Origin: a bacterium | Lineage (GTDB): Bacteria > Desulfobacterota > GWC2-55-46 | Reading direction: 5' to 3' | DNA length: 5,301 bases | Assembly (NCBI GenBank): GCA_027310325.1 | Contig: DAIDBB010000568.1 | Location: 1-5,301, forward strand | Shown here: positions 1 through 4,991 of the stretch, piece by piece | Numbering within the stretch: position 1 is the stretch's first letter | Layout of the letters: each line of letters opens with the position of its first letter | Program-made: the position numbers and the translations under genes | The notes under the pieces: generated by a model | Seen by the model: the letters and a program-made list of their open reading frames with translations, nothing else | Told to the model about the DNA's origin: nothing | Databases searched by the model: none

Positions 1-73
1 AAATAAGTGTGCTTGCCGTTCCGAGATCTATGGCGAGGTCATTTGAAAAAAGACCTAGAATATAGTTAAACAT
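1..73 (-). CDS. mreB: Rod shape-determining protein MreB, N-terminal fragment (3' part outside window)
   Basis: MreB is the bacterial actin homologue that polymerises under the inner membrane and guides the lateral cell-wall elongation machinery. Only the first 24 codons are present. They read MFNYILGLFSNDLAIDLGTA followed by STLI, closely matching the family start: a short hydrophobic amphipathic N-terminal segment (residues 2-9), then F-S-N-D-L-x-I-D-L-G-T-A, the phosphate-1 nucleotide-binding loop of the actin fold (DLGTA at 16-20). Residue 21 is Ser where Asn is common. The start is supported by an AAGGAGA Shine-Dalgarno (minus strand, 78-84) four bases upstream of the ATG. The gene is divergent from the ppiD-like gene. 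Identity rests on a short but highly diagnostic stretch. MreB paralogues such as Mbl share this motif, so the exact paralogue is not settled. Confidence 0.9.
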   Translation of the reverse strand, partial: MFNYILGLFSNDLAIDLGTASTLI

Positions 74-170
74 GGTTTCTCCTTGAAAGTTATTGAATCC
101 GGCTGCCGTTATAAGCTTTTATATTTAACTTTCCTTTTAAATTTCATTTTGGTTTAAAGTGAGTCAAAAA

Positions 171-200
171 ATAGTACCAGATAAATCAGTATTTTGGCAA
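171..200 (-). promoter_or_regulatory. Candidate sigma70-type promoter for mreB
   Basis: Read on the minus strand there is a TTGCCA -35 box (195-200), an 18-base spacer and a TACTAT -10 box (171-176). TG sits one base before the -10, as in an extended -10 element. This would start transcription near 164 and give a leader of about 90 bases before the mreB ATG. The boxes match consensus well but not perfectly. The call is by eye in AT-rich DNA, so other starts in 100-170 are possible. Confidence 0.45.
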
Positions 201-221
201 GAATAAAATAATATAAAAAGA

Positions 222-250
222 TTGAATTTGCAGAGAATTTTATTTATTAT
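222..250 (+). promoter_or_regulatory. Candidate sigma70-type promoter for ppiD-like gene
   Basis: TTGAAT (222-227) is followed, after exactly 17 bases, by TATTAT (245-250). This predicts a transcription start near 257 and a leader of about 55 bases to the ATG at 312. The -10 overlaps the left end of the palindrome at 249-260, so a protein bound there could block the promoter. The element lies back to back with the mreB promoter candidate; their -35 boxes are about 21 bases apart. Confidence 0.5.
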
Positions 251-261
251 TAAATTTAATG
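243..261. repeat. 19-base AT-rich repeat with 12-base palindrome, copy A
   Basis: The 19 bases here recur exactly and in the same orientation at 4973-4991. Both copies contain the perfect palindrome ATTAAATTTAAT (249-260 here). Just upstream the copies also share AATTTTAT, with one extra TTTA-type unit in this copy. It covers the -10 end and predicted start of the ppiD promoter candidate, so an operator is possible. AT-rich composition raises the odds of chance similarity. Confidence 0.5.
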
Positions 262-269
262 GTAAATAT

Positions 270-291
270 GGCTGTGACTTACAACACAGCC
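270..291 (+). promoter_or_regulatory. Leader hairpin ahead of the ppiD-like start
   Basis: GGCTGTG (270-276) pairs perfectly with CACAGCC (285-291) across an eight-base loop. It stands out as a GC-rich stem in AT-rich DNA. It ends eight bases before the Shine-Dalgarno and has no U-run after it, so it is not a terminator. It may stabilise the mRNA 5' end or tune ribosome access. I recognise no known riboswitch or leader family. Confidence 0.45.
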
Positions 292-299
292 CGTTCGAC

Positions 300-306
300 A
301 AGGAGG
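300..306 (+). promoter_or_regulatory. Ribosome binding site fixing the ppiD-like start
   Basis: AAGGAGG lies five bases before the ATG at 312. It decides the start: the open frame runs upstream to a TTG at 222, but that codon has no Shine-Dalgarno, coincides with the proposed -35 box, and would put 30 atypical residues before the membrane anchor. Confidence 0.85.
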
Positions 307-311
307 AGTTA

Positions 312-2228
312 ATGCTTGATGGCATCAGGAAGAGACGCAATTCAATATTCATCGGGGCTATATTCGCGGCTATTATAATTGTTTTCATCTTCTGGGGCAT
401 GAACCCGGGAAGCAACAACGCTGACCGTACTCTTGTGGCTACCGTGGATGGCGCGCCTATAGCCTTGAAGGATTATGCGAATTTATACAAGAGGGAAGTG
501 GAGTATTTCAGGAGGACGCTAAAGGACCAGTTCACCGACGAGATGGAAAGGAAGATGGACCTTAAGCAGAGGACCATCGATATCCTCATAAACAGGGCCC
601 TTGCGATAAACGCGGCGAAGGAGCAGGGGATGAAGGTGAGCGACGCAGAGGTTCAGGACGCCATAAAATCGATCCCGGCGTTCACCGTGAATAACGCCTT
701 TGACAAAGATCAGTACTTCAAGGTCCTTAACGCCAATCGCATAAAGCCGGCCGATTTCGAAAAAAGCATCGGTGATGATATCCTGGCCTCAAAGATGCGC
801 GACAGGATACTGAAGGACGTCGCAGTAACCGATGCCGATGTGAAGGCGGCTTATGAGAGGGATAACAGGAAGTTCGACCTCGATTACATCGCCGTGGACG
901 CCGAATCGTTTAAAAAGGGCGTATCCGTCACCGACGCCGAGGCCAGGGAATATCTGAAGAAGAACGGTTCGGCCTTCATGGTCCCGGTAAAGATAAAGGC
1001 GTTCTACGCCCATACGAACCCTGCGGACCTGACCAAAGGCGTAAAGTTGAGCGACGAGGACATAAAGGCGTTCTATGAGAGGAACATGAAGGACTTTGAG
1101 CTTCCGGAGATGGTCAGGGCCAAGCACATCCTTATAAGGCCTGACCCGGCGGAAAAGGACAGGGAAAAGGCGAAGAAAGAAGCGAAGGCAAAGGCCGAGG
1201 ATGTCCTTAAGAAGATCAAGAAGGGCGGCAATTTCAGCCAGCTCGCCAGCGTCTATTCCCAGGACCCCGGCTCAAAGACGCAGGGTGGAGAGCTCGGCTG
1301 GTTTCAGAGAGGGGTGATGGTAAAGCCCTTTGAAGAGGCCGCGTTTTCGTTGAAGAAAGACACAGTCTCCGGCGTCGTCGAGACAGACTTCGGCTACCAC
1401 ATAATAATGGTCACTGACAGAAAAGACGCCGGGGTAATGCCTCTTAAGGATGCCGAGGTTCTCATAAAAAAGACCCTGGGCATGCAAAAGGCGCGGGGTG
1501 TCGCCCGCGACATGACCGCAGGCCTCGAAAAATCGTTCAAGGATGCCAAGTCGCTTGAAGAGCTTAGAAAGGCCGCCGGCTCTCAGAAGGCCTTCAAGGC
1601 CTCGATGACGGACTTCTTCTCGGAAGACGACAAGACCGGGCTTGCCGGCGATGATATTTTAAGGGCGGCGGTCTTCCAGCTTAAGGCCGGAGAGGTAAGC
1701 GGCCCCATCGATACCCCGCAGGGCCTGTACGTCGTAAAGGTGCTCGAAAGGAAAGAGGCCCATGTCCCGGATTACGCCGACATAGCGGGCAAGGTCAAGG
1801 AAAAGGTCGCCATCGAAAAGGCCCATGATGCCGCTGGCAAAAAGGCCCAGGAGATATTAAAGAAGGCCGTAGGCGGGGAGGACCTTGCGGCGGTCGCAAG
1901 AAAGGAAAATTACAAGGTCCTTGAGACTTGTTATTTCACGAAGGCGCAGGGCTTCATTCCGAAGATAGGGGTCTTCACCGGCGACAAGCCTAAACTCTTC
2001 GAGCTCAGCAAATCCGCGCCTTACTATGCTGAAGTCCTTCCCTCGAATGATAAGTTCTACATCCTCAGATTGAAGGGCGTATCAGAGCCTGATGAATCCG
2101 GCTTTGAACCCAGGAAAGAAGCCATAAAGTCCCGCCTTCTCGCCGAGAAACAGGAGGATGCCCTGAACAAGTGGCTTAAGGACCTGAGGGGCAAGGCAAA
2201 GGTCAAGATCTACGAAGATAGGCTTTAA
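312..2228 (+). CDS. ppiD: Membrane-anchored periplasmic peptidyl-prolyl isomerase, PpiD/SurA type (SurA_N + parvulin rotamase)
   Basis: This is a 638-residue foldase expected to sit in the inner membrane and act in the periplasm, helping newly secreted envelope proteins fold by prolyl isomerisation and chaperoning. Residues 1-10 are short and basic (MLDGIRKRRN) and residues 11-29 form a single membrane helix, giving N-in, C-out topology like PpiD. A SurA-type N-terminal chaperone region follows (about 41-200, starting with VATVDG). The parvulin domain spans about 267-370: AKHIL with H272, SQDPGSKTQGGELGWF at 316-331 and FGYHII with H363, so both family histidines are present. A second, degenerate parvulin-like half (about 450-482, FQLKAGEVSGP...GLYVVKV) lacks the HIL strand, as in PpiD proteins. 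The length is close to E. coli PpiD (623 residues). The C-terminus ends in the usual charged helix (KWLKDLRG). It is divergent from mreB and lies 195 bases before proS. The foldase class is sure; orthology to ppiD rather than another membrane-anchored SurA-like protein is likely but not proven. Confidence 0.9.
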   Translation: MLDGIRKRRNSIFIGAIFAAIIIVFIFWGMNPGSNNADRTLVATVDGAPIALKDYANLYKREVEYFRRTLKDQFTDEMERKMDLKQRTIDILINRALAINAAKEQGMKVSDAEVQDAIKSIPAFTVNNAFDKDQYFKVLNANRIKPADFEKSIGDDILASKMRDRILKDVAVTDADVKAAYERDNRKFDLDYIAVDAESFKKGVSVTDAEAREYLKKNGSAFMVPVKIKAFYAHTNPADLTKGVKLSDEDIKAFYERNMKDFELPEMVRAKHILIRPDPAEKDREKAKKEAKAKAEDVLKKIKKGGNFSQLASVYSQDPGSKTQGGELGWFQRGVMVKPFEEAAFSLKKDTVSGVVETDFGYHIIMVTDRKDAGVMPLKDAEVLIKKTLGMQKARGVARDMTAGLEKSFKDAKSLEELRKAAGSQKAFKASMTDFFSEDDKTGLAGDDILRAAVFQLKAGEVSGPIDTPQGLYVVKVLERKEAHVPDYADIAGKVKEKVAIEKAHDAAGKKAQEILKKAVGGEDLAAVARKENYKVLETCYFTKAQGFIPKIGVFTGDKPKLFELSKSAPYYAEVLPSNDKFYILRLKGVSEPDESGFEPRKEAIKSRLLAEKQEDALNKWLKDLRGKAKVKIYEDRL

Positions 2229-2232
2229 GGTC

Positions 2233-2255
2233 GATATTCCCGGATCCGGGGAATC
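2233..2255 (+). repeat. Inverted repeat 1 after ppiD-like stop
   Basis: A near-perfect inverted repeat begins within ten bases of the stop codon. ATTCCCGG (2236-2243) faces CCGGGGAAT (2246-2254) with one bulged G, and CCCGGATCCGGG at 2239-2250 is a perfect palindrome. No U-run follows (GAATCGGCCGTTTC), so it is at best a non-canonical or Rho-type 3' end, or an mRNA-stabilising stem. Confidence 0.5.
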
Positions 2256-2278
2256 GGCCGTTTCGAGATAGTTTCCTT

Positions 2279-2323
2279 ACATTTTGGAGCCCCTGGGGCA
2301 AGCCCCGCGGAGCTTCAAAATGT
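2279..2323 (+). repeat. Inverted repeat 2: long hairpin, REP-like
   Basis: ACATTTTGGAGC (2279-2290) pairs with GCTTCAAAATGT (2312-2323) over twelve positions with one G-U pair. An inner GGGG/CCCC stem (2295-2298 with 2303-2306) closes a CAAG loop. The shape is a two-part, GC-rich-topped hairpin in a gap between genes with no U-run after it, which is typical of dispersed intergenic palindromic elements. Copy number in the genome cannot be seen from here. Confidence 0.55.
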
Positions 2324-2328
2324 CATTC

Positions 2329-2387
2329 CATGACTCTGCCGGGCCTTCTGCCTTCGTATGTGTTCCCATGCATCCGGCAGAGCCATG
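2329..2387 (+). repeat. Inverted repeat 3: 14-base arms, weak terminator candidate
   Basis: CATGACTCTGCCGG (2329-2342) pairs with CCGGCAGAGCCATG (2374-2387) with a single A-C mismatch, around a 31-base loop. GCCTGTTTT follows, giving a short T-run at 2392-2395 about four bases past the stem. This could be a weak intrinsic terminator for ppiD transcripts or the outer ends of a small mobile or palindromic element. The large loop and short T-run argue against an efficient terminator. Confidence 0.5.
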
Positions 2388-2415
2388 CCTGTTTTAAAAA
2401 AATCGAAAAGAAAAG

Positions 2416-2420
2416 AGAGG
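2416..2420 (+). promoter_or_regulatory. Weak ribosome binding site fixing the proS start
   Basis: AGAGG lies three bases before the ATG at 2424, a modest site with short spacing. It still favours 2424: the upstream in-frame ATGs at 2358 and 2385 fall inside inverted repeat 3, lack a Shine-Dalgarno, and would add 22 or 13 residues not found in the family. Confidence 0.55.
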
Positions 2421-2423
2421 ATT

Positions 2424-4133
2424 ATGCTTTTATCCAGGATGTTTCTGCCCACCCTCAAGGAATCTCCCTCCGACGCTGAAGTGATAAGCCAGAAGCTGAT
2501 GATACGGGGCGGCATGATAAGGAAGGTTGCCGCGGGCATCTATAACACGCTACCCCTGGGCTTGAGGGTCATCAACAAGGTCGAGAACATCGTCCGCTCC
2601 GAGATGAATAGGGCCGGCGCCCAGGAGATATCGATGCCTTTCGTGCTTCCTGCGGAGCTCTGGAAGGAGAGCGGCAGGTGGGATGAATACGGTAAGGAGC
2701 TCCTGAGGATCCAGGACAGGCACGGCCGCGAGTTCTGCCTCGGGCCGACCCATGAAGAGATCGTAACCGACCTTGTAAGGCGCGAGGTGCGTTCTTACAG
2801 GGAACTTCCCATTAACCTTTATCAGATACAGCCCAAGTTCAGGGATGAGGTTCGTCCCAGGTTCGGGCTTATGCGGGGCAGGGAGTTCATAATGAAGGAC
2901 GCTTACTCGTTCCACGCCAATGACGAGAGCGCCGATATAGAGTATCGGAACATGTTCGATACATACTCTCGTATCTTTGAAAGATGCGGGCTGGCCTTCA
3001 AGGCGGTCGAGGCCGAGACGGGACAGATAGGCGGAAGGTTCTCCCACGAGTTTCACGTGCTCGCCGATACCGGCGAAGATGCCATAGCGAGCTGCGGCTC
3101 GTGTTCATATGCCGCAAACGTCGAGCGCGCCGAGGTAAGGGCTGACGCTGCCAGCCCCATTGCCGAGGCGGTCAAAAAACTGGAGAAGGTAAATACCCCG
3201 GGAAAGAAAAGCGTTGATGAGGTAAGCGGGTTTCTGAAGATCAAACCTGCGCAACTCATAAAGACCCTCATATATGAGACTGATAAGGGGGTAGTCGCCG
3301 TCCTTTTGAGGGGAGATCATGAACTGAACGAGCCAAAGCTCAAGAGGGCGCTTGATGCCTCCTTCGCTGCCCTGGCCGATGAAACGACCGTAAGGAAGGC
3401 TACAGGAGCCCCGTCCGGCTTCGCGGGGCCCGTAAATCTCAAGGCGCCGGTTTATGCCGACTACGCCGTTAAGGCCATGGCCGAGGCCGTCACCGGGGCC
3501 AATGAGGCCGACGCCCATCTCAAAAATGTATATCCCTCAAGGGATTTTCCGCAGGCGGTGTATTGCGATCTGAGGGTGGCTGCCGCAGGGGACGGCTGTC
3601 CAAGGTGCAACGGGACCCTGACGATAACCCGCGGCATAGAGGTCGGCCATGTCTTCAAGCTCGGGACCAAATACAGCGAGGCAATGGGCGCTACATTTTT
3701 GGATGAAGGCGGATCGGAACGGCCGATGATAATGGGCTGTTACGGCATAGGCATAGGAAGGACGGCCGCCGCTGCCATAGAGCAGAATCACGACGAAGCG
3801 GGCATGATATGGCCGCTCCCGCTTGCGCCTTTTGACTGCGAGGTGGTGCCCGTTAACGTTAAGGACCTTGATTTGGCAAAAGCCGCCTCCGAGATCTACG
3901 CGTCTTTGAACAGCATGGATATAGAGACTTTACTCGACGATAGGGACGAAAGGGCCGGGGTAAAGTTCAAAGACGCCGATCTCATAGGAATACCCGTAAG
4001 GGTTACGGTAGGTGAGAGGAACCTTAAGAACGGCATGGTGGAGATCAAGGAGCGGAAAAACGGCTCTGTCCGGCTCGTCAAAAAAGAGGAGGCGGTCTCG
4101 GAGGTGAAACAACTCCTTGGCCGGTCCAGGTAA
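2424..4133 (+). CDS. proS: Prolyl-tRNA synthetase (class II, bacterial type with INS editing domain)
   Basis: This cytoplasmic enzyme charges tRNA-Pro with proline using ATP (EC 6.1.1.15). At 569 residues it is nearly the length of E. coli ProRS (572), and the family's MLLSRMFLPTLKE-type start supports the ATG chosen. The class II catalytic core is complete. The GPTHEE loop (THE at 109-111) and motif 2 (FRDEVRPRFGLMRGREF from F139, with R140 and R144) fall at E. coli numbering. Motif 3, GCYGIGIGR, ends at R446. Between motifs 2 and 3 lies the YbaK-like INS domain (about 225-390), which hydrolyses mischarged Ala-tRNA-Pro; K280 in LIKTLIY corresponds to the E. coli editing lysine K279. Two CxxC pairs flank the insertion (C224/C227 and C392/C395), absent from E. 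coli but seen in other lineages. The anticodon-binding domain fills about 470-569. No convincing promoter is visible in the 195-base gap, so read-through from ppiD is plausible. It converges with the membrane-protein gene downstream. Confidence 0.97.
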   Translation: MLLSRMFLPTLKESPSDAEVISQKLMIRGGMIRKVAAGIYNTLPLGLRVINKVENIVRSEMNRAGAQEISMPFVLPAELWKESGRWDEYGKELLRIQDRHGREFCLGPTHEEIVTDLVRREVRSYRELPINLYQIQPKFRDEVRPRFGLMRGREFIMKDAYSFHANDESADIEYRNMFDTYSRIFERCGLAFKAVEAETGQIGGRFSHEFHVLADTGEDAIASCGSCSYAANVERAEVRADAASPIAEAVKKLEKVNTPGKKSVDEVSGFLKIKPAQLIKTLIYETDKGVVAVLLRGDHELNEPKLKRALDASFAALADETTVRKATGAPSGFAGPVNLKAPVYADYAVKAMAEAVTGANEADAHLKNVYPSRDFPQAVYCDLRVAAAGDGCPRCNGTLTITRGIEVGHVFKLGTKYSEAMGATFLDEGGSERPMIMGCYGIGIGRTAAAAIEQNHDEAGMIWPLPLAPFDCEVVPVNVKDLDLAKAASEIYASLNSMDIETLLDDRDERAGVKFKDADLIGIPVRVTVGERNLKNGMVEIKERKNGSVRLVKKEEAVSEVKQLLGRSR

Positions 4134-4147
4134 GGTAAAGGAAATTT

Positions 4148-4174
4148 AAAAAAACCCGCACAGCGCTGTGCGGG
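4148..4174 (-). terminator. Strong Rho-independent terminator for the minus-strand membrane-protein gene
   Basis: CCCGCACAGC (4155-4164) and GCTGTGCGGG (4165-4174) form a perfect ten-base inverted repeat, giving a stem of about eight pairs with a four-base loop. Seven A's at 4148-4154 become a seven-U tract on the minus strand, directly after the stem. On the plus strand the stem is followed by ATGATT, with no U-tract, so it serves the minus-strand gene best. It lies between two converging genes, 48 bases past the membrane-protein stop. Confidence 0.9.
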
Positions 4175-4222
4175 ATGATTAGGCCTTTCTACCAGAAGTC
4201 GTAGTTCTTGGTTTGATTAGGC

Positions 4223-4840
4223 TCAAGCGGCTTTCCTTTCACGTTCTTCCGTTTCCATCCTGGCGGATTCCTCCTTGGAAATAGTCCCGATGTACCCGCC
4301 TATCGCGGCGCCGACAGCGCCAAGGACCACCGTTAAGAACGTCCATATCGAGACACCCTGTATGGCGCTCATGGCCTGTTCTGCCGTCTGTATGTTAACG
4401 AATGCCGTGCCCACGGAAGTCAAGGAAACCCATCTTCCGAGAGCGCCTGCAAAACCGCTAATGACGCTTCCGAAAGCTGTCGTCATCAGATAGAAGCTGA
4501 CGAGAGTGGCAAGACCCCACGATACGATACCCTGCATTACGCCATAAAACGGATTATAGGTTCCGGACAGCCTCGAAGCAAACCAACCGCCTACGCACAG
4601 TGAGATAACGGTGGTTATAAGCATCCAGATTCCAGCTCCTCCGCTTATGCTTCCGAACGCCTGTTCAATCACCGGGTTTATGAGCGACAATCCAAGCCCC
4701 ATTCCGAGAACGGAAAAAAAGACCTGGACAGCAAGCGCCACAATCGTACCGGCAAATATTGCTCCCCACGCCGTTAAACTTCTGGTAGGCCCATATGTCT
4801 TATATATTCCGGTAGAACCGGTTTCATACATGCTTGCCAT
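4223..4840 (-). CDS. Uncharacterised four-helix membrane protein
   Basis: A 205-residue integral membrane protein that I cannot assign to a named function. The cytoplasmic-looking N-terminus (1-23) is followed by hydrophobic segments at about 25-54 (AWGAIFAGTIVALAVQVFF...), 70-92, 102-125 and 163-186, then a highly charged tail (188-205, KEESARMETEERERKAA). Glycine-rich small-residue stretches (GMGLGLS, VGGWFASRLSG, GAVGAAIGGYIG) suggest tight helix packing. The AWGAIFAGTxVALAVQ...LGLGLG opening resembles small membrane proteins often left hypothetical or labelled PhnA-like in databases; that is recall, not a search result. The ATG at 4840 has a perfect AAGGAGGT Shine-Dalgarno four bases away. 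Gene-specific promoter and terminator candidates suggest a monocistronic unit. Just past its TGA the +1 frame stays open to a TAG at 4189-4191 (see findings). No catalytic or binding motif is visible. Confidence 0.85.
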   Translation of the reverse strand: MASMYETGSTGIYKTYGPTRSLTAWGAIFAGTIVALAVQVFFSVLGMGLGLSLINPVIEQAFGSISGGAGIWMLITTVISLCVGGWFASRLSGTYNPFYGVMQGIVSWGLATLVSFYLMTTAFGSVISGFAGALGRWVSLTSVGTAFVNIQTAEQAMSAIQGVSIWTFLTVVLGAVGAAIGGYIGTISKEESARMETEERERKAA

Positions 4841-4844
4841 ATGT

Positions 4845-4852
4845 ACCTCCTT
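4845..4852 (-). promoter_or_regulatory. Perfect Shine-Dalgarno for the membrane-protein gene
   Basis: On the minus strand AAGGAGGT, fully complementary to the usual 16S rRNA 3' end, lies four bases before the ATG at 4840. It is the strongest ribosome binding site in the window and fixes this start over the in-frame ATG three codons later. Confidence 0.85.
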
Positions 4853-4863
4853 TTACTTTGAGA

Positions 4864-4881
4864 ACACAAATACACAAATAC
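4864..4881. repeat. Tandem 8-base repeat in the membrane-protein gene leader
   Basis: ACACAAAT occurs twice head to tail (4864-4871 and 4872-4879) and begins a third time (AC). It lies in the untranslated leader between the promoter candidate and the Shine-Dalgarno. It is probably simple slippage DNA; a change in copy number would alter leader length only. Confidence 0.6.
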
Positions 4882-4908
4882 ATACCCCTTTTCCAATCTC
4901 CCTTTTAT

Positions 4909-4937
4909 ATTTTATATCAGCGGTATGCAGGTGTCAA
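4909..4937 (-). promoter_or_regulatory. Strong sigma70-type promoter for the membrane-protein gene
   Basis: On the minus strand a perfect TTGACA -35 (4932-4937) is followed after 17 bases by TAAAAT (4909-4914), five of six matches to the -10 consensus. Transcription would start near 4902, leaving a leader of about 60 bases. This is the best promoter match in the window and implies that the gene does not depend on read-through from the nitroreductase gene. Confidence 0.65.
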
Positions 4938-4972
4938 AGGTATGACAGAAAGAAATTAATCATAATCAAAAT

Positions 4973-4991
4973 TTTATTATTAAATTTAATG
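4973..4991. repeat. 19-base AT-rich repeat with 12-base palindrome, copy B
   Basis: Exact same-orientation match to 243-261, with ATTAAATTTAAT at 4979-4990. It sits about 40 bases upstream of the membrane-protein -35 box and overlaps the stop codon of the nitroreductase frame. Position upstream of a promoter in both copies would suit a regulator site, but the sequence is AT-only apart from its last base. Confidence 0.5.

Noticed and set aside
85..133. Eight-base inverted repeat GAAAGTTA / TAACTTTC in the mreB leader
   Set aside because: The loop is 33 bases, the arms are AT-rich and the stem does not cover the ribosome binding site; chance is a good enough explanation.
222..311. Upstream TTG start adding 30 residues to the ppiD-like protein
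   Set aside because: No Shine-Dalgarno, overlaps the promoter candidate and the leader hairpin, and precedes an obvious AAGGAGG plus ATG with a standard basic N-terminus and membrane anchor at 312.
2358..2423. Upstream ATG starts for proS
   Set aside because: They lie within an inverted repeat, have no ribosome binding site, and the family start matches MLLSRMFLP at 2424.
2229..2423. T-box riboswitch upstream of the aminoacyl-tRNA synthetase gene
   Set aside because: No T-box core sequence (AGGGUGGNACCGCG-like), and the hairpins do not form the usual specifier loop and terminator/antiterminator pair.
2550..3056. 168-codon minus-strand open frame inside proS
   Set aside because: Antisense shadow of a highly conserved gene, with no ribosome binding site or recognisable protein features.
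4189..4242. Separate small gene (GTG start, about 17 codons, ending NYDFW) overlapping the membrane-protein 3' end
   Set aside because: No properly spaced ribosome binding site; better treated as a possible frame extension, as listed in the findings.
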